Shown in pieces: positions 37,467 to 46,627 of a DNA stretch of 63,698 nucleotides. A program made the position numbers and the translations under genes. The notes below the pieces were generated by a model. The model made no database searches. It had not been told where the DNA came from and saw nothing but the letters and a program-made list of their open reading frames with translations. Location: contig JAIQGI010000041.1 of NCBI GenBank assembly GCA_020072565.1, forward strand, positions 1-63,698. The letters are read 5' to 3'. The first letter of the stretch is position 1, and each line of letters starts with the position of its first letter. The stretch comes from Terriglobia bacterium (GTDB taxonomy: Bacteria > Acidobacteriota > UBA6911).

Positions 37467-38900
37467 TCAGGTTGTGTGGGAATCGGCAGGCGCCAGCGGA
37501 AGCGTCACGCGAAAGACAGTCCCCTGTTTAGGCTGGCTATCCACGCTGACTCGGCCCTGATGTTCTTTTACGACCCACTCGACCAGGCTGAGGCCCAGCC
37601 CGGCTCCGTCCAGCTCCTTGGAGCGTGATGGATCGCCTCGATAGAAGAGCTCAAAAACGTGCGGCAGTGCCTGCGCCTCTATTCCGATACCGTTGTCGCG
37701 CACTTCCAGGACAGCGTCGCCATCCTGCCTGCGAACGCTGATCTCGACGCGGCCGCCGTCGCGGGTAAATTTGATCGCGTTATCGAGAAGATTCAGGATG
37801 ACTCGCTCCAACCACCCTGCATCACCGACGACGGTAACCTCGCCTTCCTGCACGCCCTCGAGGGTGATGGCTTTGTTGGCGGCCAAGATTTCCATCTGTT
37901 CCACGAGGGACCGTGCCAGATCCGAGAGGTTCACATTTTCGCGTGCGAGCTTGATCTGTCCCGCCTCTGCGCGCGCCAGGGTAAGCATCTGGTCGGTCAT
38001 TTGCGAAAGCTTGGCAAACTCCTCCAGCTGGCTTTCCAGCACCCGCCGGTAATCGCTCGCGCTGCCCGCTTTGGCCAGTGCGATTTCAGCCTCTCCTCTC
38101 AAGGCCGTCAGCGGAGTGCGGAACTCATGCGAAATGCTGGCTGTGAATTCCTTCATTTGCCCGACGGACTTTTCCAGGCGGCCAAACATGTCATTGAAGG
38201 TGTTTGCCAGCCGGTCCAGCTCGTCCCCGGTGCCCGTCAAAGGCAGCCGCTTGTGAAGCTGGGAGATGCTCATTTCCTGGACGGTGGCACTCAGGGATTC
38301 CAGCGGCCGCAGCACCCTCCCAGCGATCCACCACCCCGAGAACACGGCGAGTATGATCCCGGAGGGGAGCAGCCATAAAATGATTTGGAGTGATTGGCGC
38401 AAGGTGGTCTTCCGTGGCGTGAGTGGAGCGCCGACCTGCAGGAGATAGGATTGCCCGGCAGGGAGTCGTACCAGATCGTTGTGAAACAGCAACTCCACTT
38501 GATCCGTCTCGAGTCCGGTGAAGTCAGAGCCCTGGGCCACCTGCCTGACCAGTTCCTTCAGCTCGTCGGGTGTGTATTGAAATCCCAGCGCTTCCAATTG
38601 CGGTGAACGCGTGATCATGGCGCCGCTGGCAGCGTCGTAGATCTGATAGTACCGGATTGCGTTTCCCACGAAAAACGCCTCTTCCGGGTCAGCCGGGTCA
38701 TAGACCAGATCCGCTTGATCGCCCTTGAAATGCAGATATCCCCGCAGAGCGGCGGTGCGTTCCCGCAATTCAGCATGCAGATCCCTGTCCAACTGGTACG
38801 CCAGCAGGTTGTAGAACAGCAGGCTCGCGATGGCCAGGAGCAATGTGATGACCGCGGCGTAAAAGAGGGCCAGTTTGGTGCGCAGCTTGGGCGGCTTCAT
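37467..38900 (-). CDS. Sensor histidine kinase (CusS-like)
   Basis: A 477-residue membrane kinase. TM1 is at about 9-31 and TM2 at about 168-190, around a periplasmic sensor of about 135 residues. A HAMP linker (RPLESLSATVQEM) follows, then the phospho-acceptor helix (SISHEFRTPLTALRGEAEIAL) and an ATPase domain with NLLDNAIKF, DNGIGIE and GAGLGLSLV. The ATG at 38900 overlaps the stop of the response regulator gene (ATGA). The order and the OmpR-type partner resemble CusRS/CopRS metal sensors; the HMA gene nearby supports that but does not prove it. Confidence 0.92.
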   Translation of the reverse strand: MKPPKLRTKLALFYAAVITLLLAIASLLFYNLLAYQLDRDLHAELRERTAALRGYLHFKGDQADLVYDPADPEEAFFVGNAIRYYQIYDAASGAMITRSPQLEALGFQYTPDELKELVRQVAQGSDFTGLETDQVELLFHNDLVRLPAGQSYLLQVGAPLTPRKTTLRQSLQIILWLLPSGIILAVFSGWWIAGRVLRPLESLSATVQEMSISQLHKRLPLTGTGDELDRLANTFNDMFGRLEKSVGQMKEFTASISHEFRTPLTALRGEAEIALAKAGSASDYRRVLESQLEEFAKLSQMTDQMLTLARAEAGQIKLARENVNLSDLARSLVEQMEILAANKAITLEGVQEGEVTVVGDAGWLERVILNLLDNAIKFTRDGGRVEISVRRQDGDAVLEVRDNGIGIEAQALPHVFELFYRGDPSRSKELDGAGLGLSLVEWVVKEHQGRVSVDSQPKQGTVFRVTLPLAPADSHTT

Positions 38901-39577
38901 GGAGGGGTGTCCGTGAGGAGGTAGCCCACCCCGCGCAGTGTGTGTATCAGGGGGGGCGAAAAGCCTTTGTCGATCTTGTTGCGCAGCCAATTGATGTGGA
39001 CATCCACGACGTTGCTGACGGCATCAAAATGAATGTCCCAGACATGTTCGACGATCATATTCCGGGTCACCGGGCAGTTGGCATTCCGGAGCAGGAATTC
39101 GAGCAGCGCATACTCCTTGGGCTTCAACTCGATGCGCTGCCCTGCTCTCTTCACAATGCGGGTGGAGGTGTCCATTTCCAGGTCGGCGATCCGGAGCTTG
39201 ACGTCTTCCTTGGAGGCCCGGCGGAGCAAGGCGCGAACCCGGGCGGAAAGCTCGGCATAAGCGAACGGTTTGATCAGGTAGTCATCTGCTCCGCTGTCCA
39301 GGCCGGTTACTCTGTCCTCGAGATCGGTCTTGGCGGTGAGTATCAGAACCGGCAGCTGTGGATTCCTGGCCCGGATGCGCCGCAGCACTTCCAAGCCCGG
39401 CACGCGCGGCAGCATGAGGTCTAAAATGACCAGGTCGTACTCGAAGCTCTCAGCCTGGTAAGCTCCGCTCTCGCCGTCGTGGGCGACATCCACCGCATGG
39501 CTCTCCTGCTGCAAGCCCTGCTGAATGAATCCCGCCACTTTCTTGTCATCTTCCACAACGAGGATGCGCACGCTCAA
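38897..39577 (-). CDS. OmpR-family response regulator (CusR-like)
   Basis: A 226-residue regulator with a receiver domain (acidic residues E9, D10, D11; phospho-acceptor D53; T81; K103) and a winged-helix DNA-binding domain (KEYALLEFLLRNA, NVVDVHINWLRNKID, RGVGYLL). It should be phosphorylated by the co-transcribed kinase and bind tandem direct repeats. The GATTAAGCC array about 1.5 kb downstream is a candidate target. The sequence is most like heavy-metal regulators CusR/CopR. Confidence 0.94.
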   Translation of the reverse strand: MSVRILVVEDDKKVAGFIQQGLQQESHAVDVAHDGESGAYQAESFEYDLVILDLMLPRVPGLEVLRRIRARNPQLPVLILTAKTDLEDRVTGLDSGADDYLIKPFAYAELSARVRALLRRASKEDVKLRIADLEMDTSTRIVKRAGQRIELKPKEYALLEFLLRNANCPVTRNMIVEHVWDIHFDAVSNVVDVHINWLRNKIDKGFSPPLIHTLRGVGYLLTDTPP

Positions 39578-39773
39578 TCCCTTTCATCCGCCTGATATTT
39601 TACCGCGGGTCCAGGAGCTCTGCGAACCGTGCCGCCTTTGGGGCGGATTGTTTGTCGCATCATCAGGTGCTGGCGTCCAGCGGGTAAGCCCTGCCGAACT
39701 TTGAACCGTGTGCTCGATACGGAGGAGCGATACTCATTCCGGACGGGGATGCCGGCGTCGGGACGATTTCCAT

Positions 39774-40586
39774 TCAGCCTCCGCACGGATGCCGGACCAG
39801 TAATGCCTCCGGATTTTGGGAAAATCGGTCGGCGAGAATGGCTGCGCCGAGCGCCCCGGTGAATTGAGGCTCCGAGGGGACTCGGATTGCATGCCCGGTA
39901 ATTTCAGCGAGCGCCTTGCGGACCCCCACGTTTTTGGCCACACCGCCTGTGAACACAACATCGTTCTGCAGTCCGATCCTTCCCGACATGCCGAGGATTC
40001 TTCGCGCCACGGCGTTGAACACGCCGCGCAGCACTGATTCCAGCGATGCTCCCTGATGCAGGAGCCCGACAATCTCCGTCTCGGCAAACACGGCGCACAT
40101 CGACGATATTTCATGCGGCTTGTCCGCACGCAGGCCCGCCTCTCCTGTCATCTCGACGGGGATCGACAGTGTCCGCGCCACGGTCTCGATGAATTTCCCG
40201 GTACCGGCTGCGCAACGGTCATTCATCACAAAATCCTGCACCAATCCTCGTTGGTCCAGCCGCATCATCTTTGAATCCTGGCCACCGATTTCTATGATGG
40301 TGCGGGCTTCGGGGATTTCGGAGACGACTCCGGCGGCGTGACAGGTGATTTCAGAGATGGCGCGATCGGCCTGGGCAAAGTAATTCCGTCCAAAGCCGGT
40401 GGTTATGATGCGGGCGATGGCAGAACGCTCGAGCCGAACCTCCTCGAGAAGTCCTTCCAGGGCTCTTTTGGCGTGCTCGGCAGGGGAAGCACCTGAAAGC
40501 GCCATGCACTTCCCGACCACACTCCTGCCCTCGAGCAGCACAATCTCGATCGTGGTCGATCCTATGTCCAATCCGCAGGCGAGCAT
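39774..40586 (-). CDS. Acyl-CoA dehydratase activase-type ATPase (BadF/BcrD/HgdC family)
   Basis: A 270-residue ASKHA-fold ATPase that uses ATP to drive low-potential electron transfer to a partner enzyme. Motifs are GLDIGSTTIEIVLLEG, GGQDSK (101-106), NDRCAAGTGKFIE and SSMCAVFAETEI. Cysteines C125 and C164 would ligate one [4Fe-4S] cluster at the dimer interface. The ATG at 40586 leaves one base after the stop of the reductase gene, so they are co-translated. Such activases are oxygen-sensitive, implying an anaerobic or microaerobic phase of life. Confidence 0.9.
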   Translation of the reverse strand: MLACGLDIGSTTIEIVLLEGRSVVGKCMALSGASPAEHAKRALEGLLEEVRLERSAIARIITTGFGRNYFAQADRAISEITCHAAGVVSEIPEARTIIEIGGQDSKMMRLDQRGLVQDFVMNDRCAAGTGKFIETVARTLSIPVEMTGEAGLRADKPHEISSMCAVFAETEIVGLLHQGASLESVLRGVFNAVARRILGMSGRIGLQNDVVFTGGVAKNVGVRKALAEITGHAIRVPSEPQFTGALGAAILADRFSQNPEALLVRHPCGG

Positions 40587-40587
40587 A

Positions 40588-41910
40588 TCAGGCCGGTTGC
40601 GCCTTTTTCGACTGGATGAGCTCGCCAAAGGATTCGATCCTCACCTTCAGCTGCTCGAGATCCTCGAATGAAAAATCGGTGACAATCTTCAGCGATGGGA
40701 CATTCGCCGACGCAAGTGCTTTGTCAATGACTTTCGCCTCAATGTTGTAAGTATGACAGAACGCGAGGATGCTCTGGGCCACGCCGTCAATGTCGTACTC
40801 ACGGACTGTTTTCAAGATGTTCTGTACCCGCTCCGTGTTCGGACTGAAGCAGGCGCAATCGATGGAGAAATACCGGTCGGCGATGGCTGCCATCATTCCA
40901 TCCAGATCATCCGGCGATTCGTCCACGAGATCACGATAATAGCGCATCCCGGTGCAGGACTCGTCTGCGACCACCTGCAGGCCGGACGACTCGAGGGCAT
41001 AATGCACTTTGACATTTCCCATCGGCGACGGGGTCCCCGCCAGCAGAATCCTGGGCCCGCGCCATTCGTATGATGAAATGCCCTGTTTCACCCTGCTTTC
41101 CAGCTCGCTGATCAGCTCTTCACAGGCAGCGATGAACACCTGGACATCCTGATTTAAGGCAATTTGAGAAACAAGAAGGGCATCGAGACCCGAGATCGGA
41201 GGATCAGGAAGCCTGCGAAACGCGTTTATCTGCTGGAGGACCCTCCGCCGCTTGTTCACGAGGGCGATCGTCTCTTTCAGCTTTGAAACAGTCACAGTCA
41301 CACCTGACAGCTTCTCGACATATTCCCGGAAGCGCCTGACCTCCGAATGCCAGAGCGCGCGGTCCATCTCGTTTTTCTTTTGAGGGACCTCCATCACTTC
41401 AAAACCGAGGAGGTCCCATGCTTTCTTCTTGGCGTCGCAGGTTGTTTCGCCGACCACGCCATCCTTCAATCTCCGGTAAGGGCAGGTGTTGCTGAACACC
41501 ATGCCAAAGGTCGACCTGATCAGCGGGCAGATGTCTCTCGGGAACATCTTGTCGGCGTAATCAACCGGCCAGTGCGAGCCGCCGCAGAGCGGAATCGGCA
41601 AGACACCGGCAGCCAGCGCGATTTCATCGGGTACGTAGATGCAGAATGTCCCGATCGACTTCCCCCCCTTTGCGCGGTACTCGAGGATCTCCTCGACACG
41701 CTCTGCGTGGGAAGCATGAAACGCCCGATCGAAGAACTCCATTGCGGCCGGGCGGTTCCTCGCCGCACGGCACGTTCTCTCATGCAATGCGTCGTTATAT
41801 GCCACAAGCTGATCGTGGAGTTCCAGATTCACTCCGGCTCTCATCAAAATGTCGTGTGCATGTGCCATGAGACTGCGCCGCTGCAATTTCTCAGGACTGG
41901 CGCCTTTCAA
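40588..41910 (-). CDS. Double-cubane-cluster-type anaerobic reductase (HgdB/YjiM-like)
   Basis: A protein of 440 residues from a TTG at 41910, or 426 from an ATG at 41868; neither has a strong ribosome binding site. It belongs to the 2-hydroxyacyl-CoA dehydratase D-subunit superfamily. Conserved cysteines occur in PRDICPLIRSTFG, SNTCPYRRL, GETTCDAKKKAWDL, DESCTGMRYY and DCACFSPN. TTCDxKKK is the block recalled for the YjiM/double-cubane group rather than true dehydratases. It would receive electrons from the activase encoded next to it. The physiological substrate is unknown. Confidence 0.82.
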   Translation of the reverse strand: MKGASPEKLQRRSLMAHAHDILMRAGVNLELHDQLVAYNDALHERTCRAARNRPAAMEFFDRAFHASHAERVEEILEYRAKGGKSIGTFCIYVPDEIALAAGVLPIPLCGGSHWPVDYADKMFPRDICPLIRSTFGMVFSNTCPYRRLKDGVVGETTCDAKKKAWDLLGFEVMEVPQKKNEMDRALWHSEVRRFREYVEKLSGVTVTVSKLKETIALVNKRRRVLQQINAFRRLPDPPISGLDALLVSQIALNQDVQVFIAACEELISELESRVKQGISSYEWRGPRILLAGTPSPMGNVKVHYALESSGLQVVADESCTGMRYYRDLVDESPDDLDGMMAAIADRYFSIDCACFSPNTERVQNILKTVREYDIDGVAQSILAFCHTYNIEAKVIDKALASANVPSLKIVTDFSFEDLEQLKVRIESFGELIQSKKAQPA

Positions 41911-42176
41911 TCAAAAGGTTCCCACAAATTGTCCGCTAGGGTTCCGGAAAGATCAAACCGGGAGTCTTCATCTCACATCCCCAGGCCGTTCGTCAAGATA
42001 ATGACGAGGGGAAGCGGCATGAAAATGACAATTTACCGCCCTGCCTTTTCTGTCATGGGTCGTGATCGCGGTCGTGCCCGGTAGTTTATGTACATCAATA
42101 AAACCGATCACGACTACGATGTTTGTGAGGGGCGCTATTTTCGAAGCAGCCCCTCACGCGCCGCGGCGCACTCAGT

Positions 42177-42276
42177 GACGCATGAAAATCGGGGCAACGT
42201 TGGGAGACATGAGGAGGGTCGCGGCTGGCAGCCGCGATCCACGTCGTGGGCGCGGGCGGTCCGCCCGCGCTCCGCT
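42177..42276 (+). repeat. Dispersed repeat with GC-rich palindrome, copy A
   Basis: The core beginning GACGCATGAAAATCGGGGCA and running to ACATGAGGAGGG recurs in inverted orientation at 49383-49424. It is followed by GCGCGGGCGG (42250-42259) and CCGCCCGCGC (42261-42270), a near-perfect palindrome. The remaining bases from 41911 showed no gene. Confidence 0.6.
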
Positions 42277-42282
42277 TAATTA

Positions 42283-42522
42283 TCAGGGCGCCTGACTACC
42301 CGCCACGGCAGTTTGCCGCTGTGGTTGTTGGGGCGCGGGGGCGACATTGAAGACAGCCTTCAGCCGCTCGCGATACTGCGGGATCAGCATCAGCCAGGCC
42401 GCGGCTCGGCGGTTGGGCTTGATGAGAAGGAAGGGCAAAATGATGATTGCCGGCAGGAAAAGCGCCAGCCCTCTGGTCCAGGGCCAATGATAGGTAACGG
42501 GTGCAGCCTCAGTGGGGCTCAT
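42283..42522 (-). pseudogene. Small membrane protein, probably a truncated N-terminus
   Basis: A 79-residue frame: MSPTEAAPVTYHWPWTRG, a hydrophobic helix (ALFLPAIIILPFLLI), KPNRRAAAWLMLIPQ, then a proline/glutamine-rich tail. The start looks like that of a larger multi-helix protein, but the frame ends at the dispersed repeat (copy A) seven bases away. It is most likely a gene cut by the repeat; a short genuine protein is possible. Confidence 0.4.
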
Positions 42523-42952
42523 GCTCCCCAGATCGTACGAGGTGAAGGATCGAGAGACTGAATCTGCAGAGGAGCCCGACCCGAACCCTATGAAATGCGG
42601 TATTCATCCCAGTACTCCACATCTGGTTGGACTTGGTGAGCTACAAGTAAGTCGACTGGTCGTATTTTAAGTCAGTTGACCATCCTGATCCTAATCATTT
42701 TGAAGAAATGAGTTGCGCGCAACAAACACCCCATTGACGGATGCTGGCAGTGGCTTTTTTTGATAGAAACCGCGCCGCCCCGGGACGGACCCTCACGCTC
42801 GACGGCAGGTCGTACTCCATGGTTGGCGTACTCGGGATCATTTGTAAGCGATGCTCGTTCCGCACCGGCTGTGGTTTTTGCGGTATTGAATCGACAATTC
42901 CAAGCTGTTTCTCTAAGATAAGCGCGTCGTCTCAGCGACCATATGCACTCCC
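42523..42952. other. Gene-free stretch with a possible ADOP remnant
   Basis: Around 42777-42836 the plus strand reads APGRTLTLDGRSYSMVGVLG. This resembles the periplasmic segment of acidobacterial FtsX/MacB-type permeases (VGRTLTLDGRSYTVVGV). It is only about 20 residues long, so this is tentative. A direct repeat AGTCGACTGGTC / AGTCAGTTGACC lies near 42653-42683. Confidence 0.3.
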
Positions 42953-45105
42953 ATGATCAATCGGGATCTCAGACTTCAAATGGGGAAAATGGCTATGACG
43001 CAGCATCCCGGCATTCCATGCCTGGCAGGCTTATGCGCAATCGGCGCGGCGATCGGACTCCTCACGGGTGCCCCCCGGACCGAAACGATCTGGCTTTCAT
43101 CGCTTGATCTCTCGAAAGCAAGAGTGACGGACAAGGTCCGGCCGGCGATCGACAAGACCATCGACGGCAAAACACTCACTATCAACAAACAGACCTTTGG
43201 CCGGGGCATTTGCGTCAATGGCTACACAGTCTTATACATCCGGCTGAATGGCGGCAGCGATGAGTTTTCCGCCATTCTGGGCGTCGATGATGAAAGTCAG
43301 GTGAGCCCGCAACCCTCCGGCGGGGCCGCCGGCCAATCGGGGCGCGGGGGCGCGGGCCAGGGTTCAGGCGGCCGGGGCGGAGCGTCGACGCTCCCGATGA
43401 GTGTGCGCATTCTCGCCGACGAGAACAAAATGCTCTATGAAAACAATGCCATCCCGCCCGGCAGCGATGGTGTGCCGATAGAAGTCGACACCAAAGGCGT
43501 CAGTCTGATGGCCATCATCGTCAACAGTGGCGGCGGCGGGCGCGGAGGACGGGGAGGCGGCGGGGGCGGCTCTGCGCACTACGATCTGGCTGAGGCGAGA
43601 TTCGAAGTATCGGGCACAAAGCCGGTGGTGGTCGAGATCCCCGGCGAGGCCAGGGAGGTGCTGACGCCCAAGGTCGGTCCCAAACCCAGGATCAATGGCC
43701 CCGCGCTGACGGGAGTGACACCCGGACGACCTGTGCTCTACAAGATCCCCGCAACGGGAACCAGGCCCATTTCCTATTCGGTCGACAGACTTCCTGGAGG
43801 GCTCAAGGTCGATCCGGCGACCGGCATCATCACCGGCACGATCCAGAACAAGGGGACCTGCCCGGTCACACTTCGCGCCCGGAATTCGGCGGGCGAAGCC
43901 CGGAAGGAATTCAAGATCGTGGCCGAAGGCCAACTGTCGCTGACCCCGGCGCTGGGCTGGAACAGTTGGAACGCACGCGGCCGCAACGTCACCGAGGCCC
44001 TCGTGCGCCGGACGGCCGACGCCTTCGTGGACAAGGGCCTCATCGATCACGGCTGGACCTACATCTGCATCGACGATGGCTGGGAACGCAGCCCGCGCCA
44101 GAGCGACGAGTTGTTCGAAGGGCCGACGCGCGACGAGCAGGGCAACTTCATTCCCAACAAGAAATTTCCCGACATGAAGGCGCTCGGGGATTACATCCAC
44201 AGCAAGGGGCTCAAGTTCGGCATTTACAGCAGCCCCGGCCCGACCACCTGCCAGGGGCTCGAGGCGAGCTTTAGCACGAGGAACAGGATGTCAGGCAGTG
44301 GTGCTCATGGGGCGTTGATTACCTGAAGTACGACTGGTGCAGCTACCGGGCGGAGGCGCCGGGCCTGGCGGGGCTGAAGAAGCCTTACCAGCTGATGCGC
44401 ACTCTGCTCAACAAGGCTCCGCGAGATATTGTGTACAGCATATGCCAGTACGGCAACGGCAACGTTTGGGAATGGGGCGCCGAGCCCGACATCTGCGGCA
44501 ATTCATGGCGCACCACCGGTGACATTCGCGACAATTGGCCCCAGACGATGCAAATCGGCTTCAACCCCCGCTGGTCGGAGATCGACATCGGCCAGTACGG
44601 AGGGCCCGGCCACTGGAACGATGTCGACATGCTGGTCGTCGGCGTCGTCGGCTGGAGCTACGAGCCGCAGCACGAATCGAACCTGTCGCCCGCCGAGCAA
44701 CTCAGCCACGTCTCGCTCTGGACGCTCCACGCTGCGCCGCTCATCCTTGGGTGCGACCTGGCGCAGGCCGATGACTTCACGGTAGGTTTGCTGACCAACG
44801 ACGAAGTTCTGGCAGTCGATCAGGACCCGATGGGCAGGGGAGCCAAGACCGTTTACAGATCACCCGGCGCAAACCTGCAGGTCTGGGCGCGCCCGCTGTC
44901 GGACGGTTCCAAGGCGGTCGGCCTGTTCAATCTCGAAGAGATGCCGATGAGGGTGACAGCCAGGTGGTCCGATCTGGGCATCAGCGGCGGGCAGGTAGTG
45001 CGCGACCTGTGGCGGCAGAAAAACCTCGGCACATTCACCAACGAGTACACCGGCGAAATTCCGCGTCACGGCTGCATGCTGCTCAAGATCTCGGCGGCGA
45101 AATAA
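42953..45105 (+). pseudogene. GH27 alpha-galactosidase-like gene with NPCBM domain, frameshifted
   Basis: The first frame (to 44326) encodes a signal segment, an NPCBM-like carbohydrate-binding domain with glycine-rich loops, and a putative-Ig linker (GLKVDPATGIITGTIQNKG). The start of a GH27 barrel follows (LGWNSWNARGRNVTEALVRR, CIDDGWE). At about 44270-44275 (TTTAGCAC) one base is missing: the other frame continues HEEQDVRQWCSWGVDYLKYD, with the nucleophile Asp codon at 44332, and runs to 45105. As written, the enzyme loses its catalytic residue. Either a real pseudogene or an assembly error; the second frame is otherwise intact. The amidohydrolase gene follows after 43 bases. Confidence 0.85.
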
Positions 45106-45148
45106 GCCGGGGTCTGGAAGAGTTACAATTCATCGGAAAAGGAGGCTT

Positions 45149-46441
45149 ATGAGCAGAATCGCGAGGGCATCCATATTGTTTTTGTGCCTGATCCTGTGTC
45201 TCATTGTTCGAATGCCGGCACAGAACCGGCCGGCGGCGCAGAATCAGCAAAGCCGGCCCGCGACGGCATATCTGCTCAAGCCATCCCGTGTCTGGGATGG
45301 CGTGACGGATCAACCGCACGATGGCTGGGTCGTTAGCGTCCGCGGCGAACGCATCGAGGCGGTCGGCCCCGCGGCTGAGGTCAAAGCTCCCGCGGATGCC
45401 AAAGTGATAGAAATGTCCGGGACAACCTTAATGCCGGGCCTCATCGAGGCTCACGCCCACGTTCTTTTGCACCCTTATAGTGAGACTTCCTGGAACGACC
45501 AGGTCGCGCATGAATCTCTCTCGTTGCGCGTGGCGCGGGCGACGAATCACCTGCGCAATACGCTGCTGGCCGGGTTCACAACCCTTCGGGACCTTGGGAC
45601 GGAAGGCGCCGGCTACGCAGATGTGGGTCTCAAGCAGGCGGTCCAGCAGGGAATCATTCCGGGTCCGAGAATGCAGGTCGCCACCCGCGCCATCGTCGCT
45701 ACCGGGAGCTATGGGCCGAAAGGCTTTGCCTCGGAATGGCGCGTGCCGCAAGGTGCGGAGGAGGCGGACGGGATCGACAGCCTGATTCGAGTCGTGCGCG
45801 ACCAGATCGGCCATGGCGCCGACTGGGTCAAACTGTACGCCGATTATCGTTGGGGCGCGAATGGTACGACCGCTCCCACTTTTTCGATCGACGAGATCAA
45901 GCTCGCCGTGGAAACCGCCCGCAGCAGCGGAAGACCGGTCTCGGCGCACGCCACAACCGCCGAGGCGATGCGCCGCTGCGTACTCGCAGGCGTGGAAACG
46001 ATCGAGCACGGCGACGGCGGCACGCCCGAGGTCTTCCAGTTGATGAAGGAGCATGGCACGGTTCTTTGCCCAACCGTTTCTGTTGCCGGGCCCAATTCGG
46101 CCCGCAAACGCGCCAGTTTCAAAGCCGCGCTCGATGCCGGCGTCACGATTGCCAGCGGCAGCGACGTCGGCGTGTTCGCGCACGGAGACAATGCCCGCGA
46201 GATTGAAATCATGGTGGGCTTCGGCATGCCGCTCCTGAATGCCTTGCGTTCCGCCACCTCGGTCGACGCGCGCGTGCTGCACATGGAAGATCAGGTCGGG
46301 CAGGTCAAGGCCGGTCTGTTCGCGGATCTGATCGCGGTCGACGGCGATCCGACCCGTGATCTTTCAGCGATTCGCAAAGTTCGTTTTGTCATGAAGGGCG
46401 GCATAGTGTACGAACAGGGAGGCGAACCGGTGCAGCGCTAG
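45149..46441 (+). CDS. Exported amidohydrolase (imidazolonepropionase-like)
   Basis: A 430-residue metal-dependent hydrolase with a signal peptide (about 1-25). Metal-site motifs are HAHVLLHP (HxH at 102-104), a lysine in [11 protein letters not shown] that may be carboxylated, [18 protein letters not shown] and [11 protein letters not shown]. The fold is the TIM-barrel amidohydrolase superfamily in the imidazolonepropionase/Xaa-Pro dipeptidase-like branch; the substrate is unknown. AAAGGAGG before the ATG gives a strong ribosome binding site. It follows the alpha-galactosidase-like gene and precedes a GH3 gene. Confidence 0.87.
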   Translation: MSRIARASILFLCLILCLIVRMPAQNRPAAQNQQSRPATAYLLKPSRVWDGVTDQPHDGWVVSVRGERIEAVGPAAEVKAPADAKVIEMSGTTLMPGLIEAHAHVLLHPYSETSWNDQVAHESLSLRVARATNHLRNTLLAGFTTLRDLGTEGAGYADVGLKQAVQQGIIPGPRMQVATRAIVATGSYGPKGFASEWRVPQGAEEADGIDSLIRVVRDQIGHGADWVKLYADYRWGANGTTAPTFSIDEIKLAVETARSSGRPVSAHATTAEAMRRCVLAGVETIEHGDGGTPEVFQLMKEHGTVLCPTVSVAGPNSARKRASFKAALDAGVTIASGSDVGVFAHGDNAREIEIMVGFGMPLLNALRSATSVDARVLHMEDQVGQVKAGLFADLIAVDGDPTRDLSAIRKVRFVMKGGIVYEQGGEPVQR

Positions 46442-46482
46442 CCTGAATTGTTCACGAAGCAGAACCGCACGCCGAGTAAGAG

Positions 46483-46555
46483 CGAACGGTCGGCGTCGGT
46501 CAGCGTTTTTCCGCGTCCAAAAATGCATTTTGGTGGCACATTCATGAATAATCCG
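46483..46555 (+). repeat. Dispersed 73-bp repeat, copy 1
   Basis: Begins CGAACGGTCGGCGTCGGTCA and ends ATGAATAATCCG. A copy of the same length with about ten differences is at 57213-57285. It fills the leader between the amidohydrolase and GH3 genes. Confidence 0.75.
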
Positions 46556-46627
46556 GGCTCGCGGGTGCCCGAATTCCGGATCGCTGTCAGGCATAGTTCC
46601 TCATGCTATTTTCAGCCGAGGTCCACT

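Noticed and set aside
46448-46627. N-terminal extension of the GH3 gene
   Set aside because: These bases are the dispersed 73-bp repeat, and the ATG at 46628 has its own ribosome binding site and signal peptide.
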